A stretch of 64,000 nt of DNA from Xiphydria camelus (GCA_963678675.1 OY783191.1:15343096-15407095); one strand, 5' to 3'; positions 43,270-57,135 are shown, counted from the stretch's first letter. Made by a program: numbers and translations. The notes: generated from the letters alone by a model not told the origin.

Positions 43270-45430
43270 GGCAGGGTGGAGAGCGCTAGAGTGTCTATTT
43301 CGTTACACGTCGCGCGATTTCACTACCCTTAGCAAAGAAGTTTCACTTTAAACACACAGTTTTCCTTCAAATGATTTCCCGTCCCCTGCAGCGCATCGGT
43401 CACCAATCGGCTGTAATCGGTCGTCGTTCGGCACGCTGCAAGCCAGCCGAGCAGATTACTATACGGTAATTTTGTATTACATCATTCGTCACCCACGGTT
43501 GGCAGGCCCGTCTACCCGTTTGGCCGGCGTTTTGTCGAATTCGAGCGACGCGAAGCGCGTCGCGAGATAAGTCCGTTGACCGACCGCCGTCCCCTACAAA
43601 CTTGGGGGAGCGCCGCGACTGCGGCGCGGGGGCGATAGCCCCCCGGGGGATGGCGAGCGAAGCGAGCAGGGGGCGGATGCCATTTATACTACCCCCGGGG
43701 GAGCATTGTTCCTCCGGGGGAACACATTTTTTTAATGTTTCAATAAATGGCGTTTATCTCTTACCACGCCACCAAGTGGAAAATATCGTAACACTTAGCT
43801 AACAACTAAGTAGGTTGGCATTTGAAACTGTGTTAACCCACCGTTAGTCGCTATGGGTCTGACAGAATGGTTTACCTGTCTTATACCCCGGTTAAAACTG
43901 GTTTTTATTTTTTTAATTTCTCTAAGTAAAGCTGTAAATTATTTATTTTAAAGCACTGTGTATATCGCAGAAGGGTGTGTTATTGTTGATCATTTAATTT
44001 AATTTTAAACGCGTTACAATTATAAAAAATAAGATATTTACTGATATGGGTCTGACAGACACAGCGACTAAGGGCGTCTCATCAGCTGACGCGCCTAACG
44101 GAAGGTTAAAGAGTAAAGAAAATTGATTCGTTTCTATCAAATTTACAATACAATAAAAAAAAGGAACCGAAATCAATACAAGATACACTTTTTGCGTCTT
44201 CGATTGTGATAATCGTGAGAATAAGAAGCCGGTATTGAAGTTTTATACATTTTCAAATCGCGCGTGGGAAAAGGAAAGATTAAATTAGTGGATCTTTGTC
44301 GTACGTCGAGAAGGAGTGAGTAAGGACCAAAATTATAAATATTTGCCGGTGGAAATTCAGTACTTAACGAGGAAAAGAGGTTTCGATATCATGTCTATCA
44401 TTTTGACATACGGGGTATTCAGAAATCGGTAGTTAAAAATTTGTGGGCGGTATCTCTAGGAGAAACTAACACGTATTTTATTCTTGGGAAATTTCTATTT
44501 AAAAGCACCGTATTTAAGCAAAACATCGTATACATTGCAAATTTGCACCTACCAGAGTATGAGTTATTGATGTGAGTATCCAGTATCCATTAAAACTTGA
44601 GGCGTTGCGTATAACGTTGTGCTAACCATTCACGAACGTACGACCAGCTAAGGTACTCTTCGATTAATGCCAATTTGCAACGTATTATCTGGAAAATGAT
44701 GCACTCAAATAACAATTTTCGTAGGGGGTAAATTGTTTTTATTTTTTCCCAAGGATAACGCTTTTAAATTCTCGACTACCATTTTCTGGTCATCCAGTAT
44801 ACATTGTATTTGAATATTTGAATCAACGCTTATGTAATAACAATGTTATGTTATGTTATGTTATTTTAATTTTTAAGGGACAAATAACGTTCCTTGAGCT
44901 CCGACTGAAAATATTCGAATTTACAGTGTGCATTCTTTTAGAGACTAAAAATTAAATGATTCCTGAGAAGAAGATTGTACTGCGATTATTTTTTTCGAAA
45001 GAAAATCCAGTAGCTTTCGCACGTATAGTAAGTTTAGGGAGTCGGACCGAGAAAGTAGAATCACAATCTACAAGTGACAATGATGAAACTTTCCAGTAAT
45101 ATTTTCTACATTTATTCAAACTTTTTTGCGAAAACAGAGTATTTACCAGCTGGAAGTCGCACGCTTTTATAACTATCATATTATTAGTCCTATACTGAAA
45201 ATTTTATTGCTATCAGTAATATACGATAAACAAAATTTTGAGTTTTTGTAACAATCTTGCCACGATATGAAATTGAAAAGTTGCCAGCTATTCGATGCGT
45301 ACCGCAACTGGAGAGCGGTGCACACATCACCGAAACGAGATACTGGAGACGTATAACCCTTAAAATTTATCATTGATTCCAAATGGTAAAATCAAGCATT
45401 TTAATTTTTCCTCGATAACAACCTTCCGGG
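43270..45430. other. Intron with GC-rich patch and microsatellite
   Basis: Contains a GC-rich stretch (about 43590-43730) with GCCCCCCGGGGG and CTACCCCCGGGGGAG that can form strong hairpins, and a TTATG microsatellite at about 44844-44862. Apart from the THAP-like fragment at about 44180, no coding domain was seen. Confidence 0.5.
44184..44335 (+). pseudogene. THAP-like zinc finger fragment
   Basis: One frame reads YTFCVFDCDNRENKKPVLKF, FYTFSNRAWEKERLN, a TAG, then WIFVVRREGVSK. CxxxCxN, FYxF and W match the THAP C2CH pattern and spacing, but the stop and the lack of the final AVPTLF element make it a remnant. It is possibly from a P-like or THAP-bearing transposon. Confidence 0.4.
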
Positions 45431-45622
45431 ACTGGCGCGCGGACTCTCAGTCCGCAGCGCTTTTCATTTGCCGTTTACTACTAAGACCTCCACTCCTCAA
45501 ATTGGGGCGTTATGAGTATTCTTCGAGCGTCATAGTAGTATTCCCTGAGAGTTTGAAGTGGGAGGTTGTTTTTGTTTTAGTGTAACAAACGAATACGGAG
45601 CGAGAGTCCGCAGCCAGTAGTC
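45428..45622. mobile_element. Short inverted-repeat MITE (about 190 bp)
   Basis: ACTGGCGCGCGGACTCTC on the left and GAGAGTCCGCAGCCAGT on the right are imperfect complements. The interior is unique and non-coding. Boundaries are approximate. Confidence 0.45.
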
Positions 45623-46104
45623 AATTCCATTTTTGACCTGTGTATTAATATTTGTGTTTTAAACATTTTTGAAGGTAAGTAACACAGTTTTTGTTTCATT
45701 GTGTAATGTAGACCTTTTTTATGAGTCTTGTGGCAAATTTAAAATGGCGGCGCCAACATGGCAGCCAAATTTTCTTGATTGCAACCCTATTTGATTTAAT
45801 ATTGCTGTCTGGAGTGCCCGAAGATGATTATGAACTTATGTCAAAATTCAGAAATTAAAAATGGCGGTGTCACATGTGAGACGAATTGTTGTACCTATTT
45901 ACGGTCCCGTTTGTAGTTACTGCGGCAGGGAAAAAATCGACCAACGCGTTTTTGTTGCATAACATGTGGGACGTTTTTGTATTTGGAGCATTTGAATCTA
46001 TATGCTCGGAATGCCACACCGAACAATCTGAAGTTTGTGAGAGATGGATCATGAGGATGGTTGGCGGTCGGGTGGAAAACACAGGAGCTCGATCAGTGAG
46101 TTAA

Positions 46105-46320
46105 CGCGATATTTTATTAGGGAACTACACTACATTGGGTCCGGAGCTGCTGTTCGCTCGACGTCGTAGGCGCTACTCTCGTGTCGCAGGCCGACCGTTG
46201 GCTCCTGCTCCCGGAGCGCCGCACTCGGAGGCGCTACGAAGCACCATTATCCGTTAGGGAAATCGTCTTACAATTCGGCCTTTTCTGACTCTTGTCCGAC
46301 CTCGGACACCATTACAAAGC
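46105..46320 (-). mobile_element. Probable 3' LTR of the gypsy element
   Basis: Read on the - strand, this GC-rich segment begins near TGGTGTCCGAGG and ends after CCCTAATAAAATATCGCG, with an AATAAA signal. It directly follows the integrase-coding region. No matching copy was found beyond gag, so the LTR call is tentative. Confidence 0.4.
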
Positions 46321-46397
46321 AATGACAATTTTTCCTTAACGTGATACTTATTAACTAGATTACATTAGCTCAACTTAATCGTAGGCATTCCATCATG

Positions 46398-47480
46398 CTA
46401 GGGTCTGATGTTCTCGGCTTCCCACGTTCCTTCGTAAGGACGTTGCGACGATTGGAAGCTTTTCACGTCTTTAACTACATATCTATCGTTTCGAAGTACC
46501 TTGGCTATCTCGTATGGACCTTTAAACTCCGGAATAAGTTTTTTCGGTGCTCCGAGGGTGTTGTCAAAATTGTTTATACCTACGTAGTCACCTACTGCGT
46601 ACTTTCGTGGCGCTTTTCTATTCTGATTGAAATAACGCTGGTTATACTCCTGGCTCTTAGATATTCTTCTCAGCTTTTGCGCGGATTGCTTCAAGATCGC
46701 GCTCTGGTGGCGCGACTGTCTCTTCTAAATACTCTCTTACTCCGTCGACATTGGGACCTCGCTGATCTATCCCGAACAGTAGTCGACTTGGAGTGTCGCC
46801 GGTCGATTTGCTTATCGTATTATTAACTGTAAATTCTGCCTCCGTCAGTACCTTATACCAGAATTTTCCCGATTGATTATTATCGACCGTTTTAGCGAGA
46901 AGCGGCTTCAACACCCGATTAACTCGCTCAACGTGTCCGGTCACTTTCGGAGAGCCTGTAGCTATCAATACGTGACGGACGTTGATTTTCTGCAAAAAAT
47001 CTTCGAATTTGCTCGAGGTAAAACTAGTGCCCCTGTCCGTTACAATCGTGTGAGGCCGGCTATAATTCGCGAAGTGCTGCTTCAAACTTTCAACTGATTC
47101 TTTCGATGCCGTTGTCTTTATCGCATACAATTTTGTGAATTTCGTAAATGCATCCACAACTACCAAAATGTGTTGTTTAATCAAGTGTTTCCGGTCGATG
47201 GGCCCGAGGTGATCGACATGAAATGTTTGAAACGGCACGTTTCCCTTCGGAATGGGGTGCAAGTAACCTTCAGACTTGCCTACCTGTGGCGAGAACGCAA
47301 TACATTTCAGGCAATTTCGGATATAATTCTTAATCTTATCGCGCATCTGTGGAAACCAATAGGTTTTGTCGATTGCGTCCCACGTTTTTTCTGGACCGAA
47401 ATTACCTAACTCGTCGTGATATTAGCGTAAAACATGACATTCCATCTTCTCCGGAACGTAGAATCTTAACTCGCTACCTT
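46398..47480 (-). pseudogene. Ty3/gypsy integrase, frameshifted
   Basis: Frames 47346-46657 and 46694-46398 hold the zinc region (YIRNCLKC; upstream HD...GNFG suggests the second His of HHCC is lost), then the catalytic core with VVVDAFTKF (D), TIVTDRGTSFTS (D) and GHVERVNR (E). The SPKVTGHVE context and GYLHPIPKGN upstream resemble the mdg1/mdg3 group. The C-terminal part has KLIPEFKGPYEIAKVL, the GPY/F module. It acts by inserting the retroelement cDNA. It is split by one shift near 46690. Confidence 0.85.
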
Positions 47481-47489
47481 TTTCTTTCT

Positions 47490-48427
47490 TTAAACTAACC
47501 CGTTTTGCATCTCATAGTGTTTGTCTTCAACATTCTCAAGTTTTTCGCGAAGTATTTGGATCGTTAAATCACGGTTCTGCGCTATCGCTAGTTCTAGTTC
47601 TAGAGGATTATCCTCAACAACAAGTATGTTTGTAGCACGGCTGAGTGCATTAACATGCTGCATCCTACTGCCAGCTCTGTACTCTAAAATATAGTCGTAG
47701 TCCATCAACTCGACTGCCCGCCTCCCAATTCGCAGACTTATCTCCTTTTTATCCAAAGTCATTTTCAATGACGCGCAATCCGTGATATTATCTTGAATTT
47801 GATCCCGTGCAAATAAATTCGGAAACGGCGCAGCGCGTAGATTATTGCGAGCGTCTCTAGCTCGAAACTATGATAGCGGCTTTCAGCATCGGTCCTCCTT
47901 TTGGAGAAATAAAAGACTGGATGAAATTTAAGATCTTTTTTCTTTTGCATCAACGCAGCACCAAAACCGTGTGCGCTGGCATCTGTATGAAGCTCCGTCT
48001 CGTCGTGAGGACTGTATATACTAAGAACAGGTGCCTCTTGCAATCTTTTTTTCAACTCTAGAAATGCTTTCAGCTGCTCTTGACCAAACTTTGAATTCTT
48101 ACGTAACAAACCATACAGTGGCTTCGCTACCAGGGAAAAACCCTCAATATATTTTCGGAAATAAGAGATCATCCCGATAAAGCACTGCAAGCTTCTGACA
48201 TTTTGGGGAATCGGATAATTTTCGATTGATTCGACTCCCAACTTATTTGGTTGGATTCCGTTCTCCGAAATACGATATCTCTCTCCCAGAAAATCTATTT
48301 CCGTACACAGGAATTTACACTTATCGATTCGGAGCTCCAACAGATTGTCAACAAGGCATCTGAACAATTGTTTCAAAACCTGAAGGTGATACTCCAAAGT
48401 GGTGGTTGCGACCAACACATCGACCAC
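47490..48427 (-). pseudogene. Ty3/gypsy RT connection and RNase H
   Basis: Frame 48427-47765 starts just after the RT active site (VDVLVAT) and continues through the thumb (FLGERYRISENGIQPNK) to RNase H with LHTDASAHGFGAALMQ and ELETLAIIYALR. A frameshift near 47766 passes to 47768-47490 with MDYDYILEYRAGSRMQHVNALSR, the RNase H C-terminus. Order and spacing match Ty3/gypsy pol. Confidence 0.87.
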
Positions 48428-48924
48428 ATGTACACAACGATATCTCCGGATCTAAGTAGCTCGACTAATGTTTCGTTGACAAATCTCTGGAACCTCGCTG
48501 GTCCGACCTTGAGCCCAAACGGCATTTGTAAATACTCAAATATTCCGAAAGGCGTCGTAAACGCGGTATACTTAACGGATTCCGGTGCAACTCTTATATG
48601 AAAGAATCCGTCTTTCAAATCTAGGATACTAAAATGTTTCTTGTCCCGAAGCACATCAATTTGATCTTCTATTAACGGCAACGGATAATTATCCCTACGC
48701 AAGACTTTGTTTAATACGCGATAGTCGACACAGAGTCGAAGCTCACCGTTTTTCTTCCTCACTAATATAATCGGAGAGGCGAACTCGGACTTACTAGGTT
48801 GTATGATCTTTCTCTCCAGCAGATCATCCAGGATCTTTCTCAAATGTTCTTTTTCGATAACCGACAATCGACGCGGATTGAAATGAAACGTCTTCTCGTC
48901 CGTTAGGTCGAGTTTCAACTCCAT
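48373..48924 (-). pseudogene. Ty3/gypsy reverse transcriptase N-terminal part
   Basis: Carries RT motifs EFASPIILVRKKNGELRLCV, DYRVLNKVL, LDLKDGFFHI and FGLKVGPARFQRFVN. At the catalytic YxDD box the frame breaks: GDIVVYM is followed by a 2 nt insertion, and in the continuing frame the first Asp reads Val (VDV). The polymerase is therefore dead at its active site. Confidence 0.88.
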
Positions 48925-49289
48925 GTCGACTTTCGGACAGTCCGGTCTTTCCGGTTCGACATACTCGGATGAAAGAGCTGTCGCAGACTCGACTGTATCT
49001 CTGTCGGTATTTCGGTGTTTACAATAAGTGCATCTGATGCTATATCCTGTAGATCGCTAACGTTCACATTCAAAATATCGTCTATGGCTTGAGCCTCTAC
49101 CTTTCTCAGACCCAGACCGAATCTCTTGAGCGCGTCGCGACCCAATACAATCGAACTCACCATTGTCGCATTCGGAACAACAAGTACTGTAAAATCATTT
49201 ATCGTTTCCCTCCCGAGGGTAATATTCAAATGTACATAACCGACAATGCGCAACAGAGAGCGATTTATGCCGTAATAACTTTCCGACAA
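48915..49289 (-). pseudogene. Ty3/gypsy protease and protease-RT linker
   Basis: Frame with RIVGYVHLNITLG and VLGRDALKRFGLGL, the C-terminal half of a retropepsin (flap and VLGxD motif). The D(T/S)G-type active site should lie in the preceding frame near 49330 ([10 protein letters not shown]), where Asp appears as Glu/Thr context. This suggests a damaged active site as well as a frameshift. Confidence 0.65.
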
Positions 49290-49290
49290 C

Positions 49291-50439
<1,149 letters not shown>

Positions 50440-50450
<11 letters not shown>

Positions 50451-50640
50451 GTCGTTCATGGGCGTTCGTTCGTGGCGTTCGTAGGACCGCCCGACGAACG
50501 CCGATCGGTATTCTGTACACTATCGCGAACGCCAAATGGCGTTCCCAACGGCGTTCGTTACCGCCGGAAGACGTTCGTGCGACCGCCGCCTCGGGAGCCC
50601 GTAATCAGCCTCGAACGCCTCGAACGCTGACGAAAATTGT
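50440..50640. repeat. Cluster of GGCGTTCG motifs
   Basis: About eight copies of GGCGTTCG or its near form lie within 200 bp, in both orientations (GCGAACGCC as well), plus a duplicated CATTCTGTAC. It is GC-rich against AT-rich surroundings and lies where the gypsy 5' untranslated region would be. Function unknown. Confidence 0.55.
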
Positions 50641-51402
50641 TGGCATATTTGATAAAAATTGTTACAAAAATGAACCCTTGTCACCTCTTATATAAATTCA
50701 TTTATTATCTGGAAGATGCTAGGTTGAGTTGTCTTTCTCACGCTTGGCCCTAGTCTGGATGTTTTGTTTGCGAGGAGTCAAACTACAGTCTCTGTTTCTT
50801 AACAGAAATCTTTTTTGAATAAGTATGAGTCACAAGTGGTCCAGAGGACCAAGACCTTTTTCGTTAATTTTGCCTAACAGTTTTTTTTCTATGGCAGATG
50901 CTACAGTGTACACTGATCTATTCAAAATAATCGAAAAAGTAACAGTTTAACTGCAAAGATAGATAAAATAATACTTTAACAGCAAGGGTAGACAAAATAC
51001 TTTAATTTCCACTGCAACACACTTTGGCTTCTTTGCTGCAACTACAATGTGGAAGTGAGCTTACTAATATAATTTAACTTTTAACTGGTATTAGTTTTTT
51101 TTGTGAATATTTGTACTCACGATAAATTGTTCTCGACTTGCAGCTGTTTTGCGTAGGATTAATAGTCGGTGGCTGTAGTCCTAAAAGAATCAGCCTTCAA
51201 CTTTTCTATTTCACTCCTAATACCAGATGTTATGTGTTGATGATCCTGTAGCAACGGCTCATCTGACACTCCTCGTCCAGTAAATTTTCTCGTGATATTC
51301 GAAGTGTCTAAAGTCGAGGCGATCATCTCCTCTTTATCAGTTATATAGAAAATCGGTTTTTTCCCTTATTGAATGCCTTCAGGTTTGCTCCTATGAAATA
51401 AT
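50641..51402. other. Intron, no gene seen
   Basis: AT-rich DNA without recognisable domains or strong inverted repeats. Confidence 0.5.
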
Positions 51403-53135
51403 GGAGAGTGGGGGAATACCGCCAGAAAGGGTGATTATCTTGGTGATTGCGCCACCTAGGTTATCTCTGTTGAGCGTTAAAGTAGTATGGTCACGAATCG
51501 ATTTCCAAGATTAAAATATGAAATAATTTTATATGCAAGTTAATATCAATAGAAACCTACTGGTGCAATTTGTGGTAGATTGACCGTTTAGTATGTTTGA
51601 TAAAAATGAATTACCAAGTAGGAAATAACCCAGAGTCTTATGGGCAAATCACATTTTTCGGGGTTTGTATGTAAGATCTAAGATTAAAATATAAAAAATA
51701 TACCAAAAAACGGAGGAAAAAACAAATATTGACAACCATTGATGAAAATTTATTGACCGTATGATACTTTAGTTATAACTAATTTCTGCTTCTCGGTGTT
51801 CGGAAATAGCGTGTCGAGTAGATGCGGCAACGTCGCGTCAGTGGAGTGGGTTCAAGCGTGCATTTCAAATCTCGTTTTCCCCACGATACACTCAAACGTT
51901 TGTGTATCGTGGTTTTCGCTACTGGGCCACGAGCCTATTGATAATATACGTTGCCACACATAAAAAGACACTAGTCAAAGGAGGCACATTATTCTAATAA
52001 TAAGTGAAAAATAATCCAAATAATCGACTAATTCTTATGGTCATAAATTTTCTAATTCACAAAGAGAATTTTCAATTATAAATCATAGTTTTTTGATGAT
52101 TTTTTTTACGGACACTTAACGATCACTTTGGAGAGTGACCATACTACTTGAAGAGAGAAGATGGATGCACATGCAGTGGCCAGCCTGAGCACGTGATAGA
52201 TTTCATTTGTAGCGGTGGTAATAGTTCTATGCGTCTGAAGCTTTTATAACAAAAGATATAATTCCGTTCGATTTGATGTAATTTTAGGCAGAGTGAAAAT
52301 GTAAGTAATCCGTAACAATGACTTCCTTTATTAAAATACTTGTTCATACGCTTGCTTGGTCATATTATAAAGACTTGTAAACAGTGGTTACTTTATTTTT
52401 AAAGATTTCGTTATTAGGTTGGAAAATTATGTTCTAAATTTCTTAATATTGGGTTATTAACTTCAGAAGTAGAAAAAGACATTCAGAAATGCTAATACCA
52501 TCGCCTATACAAGAGCAACTAAAAATGAATATACAAAAATAAGAAGCAAAATTATTGGACTATAAAATACGATAGACCATGAAAAGTCCTAGAAGAAAGA
52601 GCCAAAGAGCAGAAAAGGGGAGAAAAGGAGTTGAATAAAAGAAATTTAATATTTAGCATTCCGGAAGAAGCCGACCTAGAGATAGAAATTATCATGAACC
52701 TTGAAGATGGACAAAATAAATATAACTTCTGCGATAAATTTGAAACCGACAACGAATTTTGATTTAGATACGTTTTGTGTGGACAATGGGCTCATGCTCT
52801 ATGCACCAATTATGACACCCCAGACGAATACATTTGTGATCATTGTCTGACCCGTTAACTTATTGTTTCATCAATTAACAATAATTAAAGTGATTAATAT
52901 TTAATAGCATTGCATTATTGTCAGATTTTATAGCGTGGCGTAATTACCCCAACCAGATCGTAAATTCAAATAAAACATCAATAATAATTGAAAGGAAGAA
53001 AATATTATAGTAACGGTAGAAAACTGTAGAAGAGCTATCGCTTTTCAATTATTACAGCCACTTTTGACAGAAATTAATTTAATCAAGTTTCCCAGTTTTT
53101 CTCTCCTAGTGTGACGCTATTCCCCCACTTTCCCC
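51403..53135 (+). mobile_element. Pogo-like element remnant
   Basis: The left end GGAGAGTGGGGGAATACC and right complement of GGAAAGTGGGGGAATAGC are imperfect inverted repeats. Internal coding is nearly gone except for a C-terminal zinc-finger tail (about 52725-52858). The G-rich end and the PHD-like tail fit an insect pogo/Tigger lineage different from the element at 14789. Confidence 0.6.
52560..52858 (+). pseudogene. Pogo-type C-terminal PHD-like zinc finger remnant
   Basis: The frame gives YNFCDKFETDNEF, a stop, then FRYVLCGQWAHALCTNYDTP and YICDHCLTR before a stop. The C...C-GQWAH-C...C-C spacing is a PHD/RING-like finger that I recall at the C-terminus of some insect DDE_1 transposases. 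The upstream Lys/Glu-rich stretch fits the linker. Confidence 0.55.
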
Positions 53136-54560
53136 TACTCCAGAAGGGCTTATTTACTTCTGTTGTAACGCGACCTTTTTCATACCTCGTGCCAAGGCGG
53201 TTGAATGCGTGATTACCCACATCTACCCTTGTAGTTTGGCCTGCCCTCGATGGTATGCATTCACACTACTCGCCGCCGCTTGCCTCTATTAAACTCAGTT
53301 TGATTCCCTGCGGCACGAGTCCGGTTCATTATCATATTCGATGCAATCATTTCCCATTCGATATTATCATGTAAGATTCTTCTCCCTCGATGCGGCCATT
53401 GTCTTGGGGGGTTGATTCGCGGTCCAATTGATACCACGTCTTGTGTCTTCGGTGAACGGATGCTAGGCTAGGATGGAAGCGCTTTTCTTTCGGCGATGTT
53501 CTCGTTTTAGTGCCAATCTGCGATTCTAGGCGCCACGCGCCTAGATACTATCTTCCTTCTATCTGCCTTGATGAGCCATCCTCCAAAAAGTGCCCAGAAA
53601 ACGATAAACACCCTAAATCTCTATTCCTCTCTGCTAATAATGCTCCTCGGATGTTTCCAAATTATTCCGTGTCTTTCGTGTCACTTAACCTTTACCCACC
53701 ATTACTTCCTCTCTATACGACCGAATGAAATTAGGGTCTTTGTAACTAGTGGTTGAAATTCACCATGTTACAACTTATATGTACTACATGAAATATTCTC
53801 TAGAGAAAAGAATGGATCTCCAATATTTAGATTCTATAAATTATCAGCGAAAACTCTCAGTATTGTTAATTTCTTTGCGCATGTTTCTCAATATATGCAA
53901 GGTGTTATCAGCCAGGGAATTTTGGGTGTGCCGCCTACACCATCCTATATCAGTCATTAGTGAGTCGCTACTCAATAGAGGACTATCTCGATGACTGCGA
54001 TTGAGTGTTGTTTGCACTGTTCTTACTTCCTTTGCTGATCCTGACGCCAGACAATAGATTATCGGTACTCTCAATTCTGGCATAACGCGACAGCCCGCGG
54101 TCAGAAAGTGTAGGCCATACACCCAAACCTCCTCGATAATGTAACACCCTATATAGGAAAACATTCGTGAAATATTGAACGATATTGACAGTTATCAAAA
54201 ATGTATTTCTGAATTGGTGCACTGGCGAGGTGCAAAGCATCAAAATGATAATAATCGGTCATACGTTCGGTGAAAAAGCGAAGTATCTCCACTATACTGG
54301 AACGGTAAAGCGATCCGTTTCTGCGTATGCTAAAAGGAAGTTTGTAGATACGTCGCAGAAGGTTTGATTCTGTTAGAAGTTATATCCGCTGAATGTGACA
54401 GGCTAGAGGGTTTCACTCCTACTAAAAAGTCCAGCTTTGTTTTTTTATCTTTTAATAAGACCATACACGAGTCATACTAACAAAACGATTTTCCAAAATC
54501 TTATCGAAATAATAAAATTTAAAAGGCCAGAATTATGTAAATTGTAGTTACTATTCTGTA
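53136..54560. other. Intron, no gene seen
   Basis: Mixed DNA with a few short open frames but no recognisable domain. There is no strong inverted repeat. Confidence 0.5.
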
Positions 54561-54982
54561 TACCGTATGTCCCAGGAGAATTCGAGCAAGTGCCGATACC
54601 TATGGCCGATAACTTGAAATTTGACTTCGGCAGTGTTTGCCGACGGTCGAGTCTTTGATAGTTAGAATTGGCTTGAGAAGAGTGCGCTGTCTATGCTGCA
54701 TGAGAGCGAAAAGTGTCAAACGTCTGATTTCCCGATAGCTGTCAATTCGGGAGATCGCAGTATTGAATAATAGATGAAACACTTTTATCTCCCGAATTGA
54801 CAGCTACCCGGAAATCAGACGTTTGACACTTTTTGCTCTCACGCAGCACACACAGCGCACTCTTCTCAAGCCAACTCTTAACTATCAAATTCTCGACCGC
54901 CGGCAAACACAGCCGAAGTCAAATTTCAAGTTATCGGCCATAGGTATCAGCACTTGCTCGAATTCTCCTGGGAAATACGGTA
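54561..54982. mobile_element. Hairpin MITE (422 bp), TACCGTATGTCCCAGGAG ends
   Basis: The ends TACCGTATGTCCCAGGAGAA and complement (one substitution region) continue as a nearly full-length hairpin around about 54772. The centre contains AATTCGGGAGATCG, shared with the MITE at 21876-22190. It lies 80 bp upstream of the SIK acceptor site at 55060. Confidence 0.8.
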
Positions 54983-55059
54983 CTGTTACTATGTAGTCTA
55001 TTAATTAGTATTTTTTACGCGACTGCCACGTAGATGTATATTTTTCATTTTACTTTCAG

Positions 55060-55180
55060 AGTGCGAGAAACTAATTAGGCATATGTTGGTGGTGGAGCCA
55101 GACCGTCGTCTAAGTATATCACAAATTTTGATGCATTCTTGGATGGGCGGAGATGAAATGGCGGAGCCAGAACCAGGAGG
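55060..55180 (+). CDS. Sik3: Salt-inducible kinase exon (kinase subdomain XI)
   Basis: After TTTTACTTTCAG the exon reads (G)AG TGC GAG AAA..., giving ECEKLIRHMLVVEPDRRLS and ISQILMHSWMGGDEMAEPEP. ECExLIRHMLVxxPxRRL with a following HxWM is the SIK subdomain XI (invariant Arg of kinases). It joins the 29605-29728 exon in phase 1 without gain or loss. The donor is either GTGGGT at 55181 or GTACCA at 55186. The UBA-like and C-terminal exons were not found before 64000. Confidence 0.92.
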
Positions 55181-55789
55181 GTGGGTACCAAAATTATTAT
55201 GAAGATTTATCGGATTTCTTTAAAATTTCGTCAAATATACCTACATTTGCGCATTTAAGTGTTGAAAATGCGTAGCTGTCTCTATCGATAATAAACAGGG
55301 AAGAAACGCAATCTGTCAAATCAACTGTGAACCCATACAGGGTGTAATAGAAAGAGCGAAACATCGATATAATTCAGAAAATAATGGTTTTAGGGAGAAA
55401 TGTTGAATGCAAAAGTTGTTAGGGTAGGAACTTGAAGTTGCCCTTGAGGTCACATTTAGAGATTATTTCATAGTCAACTTTAAAATTTTAAATAGAAACC
55501 TCTATTTTTGACACTGAAAATGAATCGATTTGAAAATTTTCCATCGAAATTGTATTCTTATTCAGGAGAAAAAGTGACCCTATAGGTCATTTGAAGGTTA
55601 ACATCTATTTTGTAACCCTTAATTTGACAGTGTATCTCATAAGATACAGTTTGTTAAGTAAGAGCGTGTACGGCGTTATTCATAAAAAATTTATTCAACA
55701 ATGTTTTCTTCCCCATATGTACATACGTTTGAAATATTCCAACGCATTGCGCAATTCCAGTTAATAATGAGTCCATCACCACCATTGAT

Positions 55790-56679
55790 AACACAGTCAC
55801 ACACACAAAAAAGTGGGGGGTACATACTTTTGATGCGATATATGTTATTCGTAGTAATTTTGCCTCCTGATCACGAATCCGGGGTGTCAAAATTTGGCTA
55901 TCACGTCACATTTTTTTAATCTCAAAAAACCAGCCAGAGATCATGATTTTCAAAAAGTTAATGGACTTGAACCAAATTCGGTATAGGGGGTTTTTTGGGT
56001 CGCTGATCAGGAATCTGAAGTCGGATTTCAAACATTCAAAGAGCGAATCCAATATGGCGGACGAGATTTTCGAAAATCGACGGATTCATGCCAAATTTGG
56101 TATAGGAGGGTTTTTTAGGTCGCTTATCACGAATCTGAAGTCAGATTTCAAAAATTCATGATGGCGGATCCAATATGGCGGACGAGATTTTTTAAATTGA
56201 CAGATTCATACCAAATTTGGTATAGAGGGTTTCTTTCAGTCGCTGATGACGAATGTGAAGTTATATTTACAAAAATTCAGAATTTTCGAAAATCTCGTCC
56301 GCATATTGGATCCGCCATTTTGAATTTTTAAAATTTGACTTCAGATTCATGTTCAGCGACCCAAAAAACCCCCTTATACCAAATTGGGCATGAATCCGTC
56401 GATTTTCAAAAATCTCGTCCGCCATATTGGATCCGCCATCTTGAATTTTTGAAATCCGACTTCAGATTCGTGATCAGCGACCCAAAAAAACCTATAGCGA
56501 ATTTGGTTTAAGTCCATTAACTTTTTGAAAATTATGATCTCTTGGTGGTTTTTTGAGATTTAAAAAAAATGTGACGTAATGGCTAAATTTTGACACCGGA
56601 TTCATAATCAGGAGGCAAAATTACTACGGATAACATATATAGCATCAAATGTATACCCCACTTTTTTTTTGTGTGACTG
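55790..56679. mobile_element. Palindromic MITE with ATGGCGGATCC-type repeats, copy 2
   Basis: The ends ACAGTCACACACACAAAAAA and complement ending TGTGTGACTGT match the 2867-3757 family (ends ACACAGGCACAC). Interior 121 bp units carry GGCGGATCCAATATGGCGG and run in opposite orientations on each side of about 56280. There are no genes. Confidence 0.8.
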
Positions 56680-56680
56680 T

Positions 56681-56784
56681 AATCGCTTGGGGCATCTCCA
56701 AGACATATTATCCACCAAATTCGCGGGGAAGCGAATTCGCCGAAAATTTGATGGATAGTATGCCTCGGAGATGCCAAGCGATTA
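56681..56784. mobile_element. 104 bp hairpin MITE
   Basis: AATCGCTTGGGGCATCTCC and complement close a hairpin around AATTCGC...GCGAATT. The opposite side of the enclosing palindrome (about 55788) lacks it, so it is a late insertion in one arm. Confidence 0.75.
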
Positions 56785-57135
56785 TCGATGGTGGTGATTG
56801 GACTCATTATTAACATAATTGCGTATTGCCTTGGAGCATGTCAAAAGTATGTAGGTATGTGGAATAAAACATTGTTGAATAATTTTTTTATGAATAACGC
56901 CGTACACGCTCTTACTTAACAGGCTGATAACACTGTCAAATTAAGGGTTAAGTAAATTTCATTTTCTTACGATTTCTTTCCATTTTTTTCCTGGTGTTCC
57001 GCTCTTTCTGTTACACCCTGTATAATGTTTTATGAAATGGAGTAGTAACATTAGTTAGAGATTTCGATTTTGACCACGTTTTGTAATCTGACATGTAAGT
57101 TATATGTCGGCATAAGTATAAGATCGTAAAGATAT

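Larger units (their letters stand above)
55336..57022. mobile_element. Nested palindromic MITEs (outer TACAGGGTG ends)
   Basis: The outer ends are TACAGGGTGTAATAGAAAGA and complement ending CCCTGTA at 57022. A second inverted layer lies inside (about 55600-55790 and 56785-56960, with AAGAGCGTGTACGGCGTTAT), and within that the ATGGCGG-type palindrome (55790-56679) and a hairpin (56681-56784). It is entirely non-coding. Confidence 0.7.

Noticed and set aside
46395..46826. 143-codon + strand frame
   Set aside because: Antisense shadow of the gypsy integrase.
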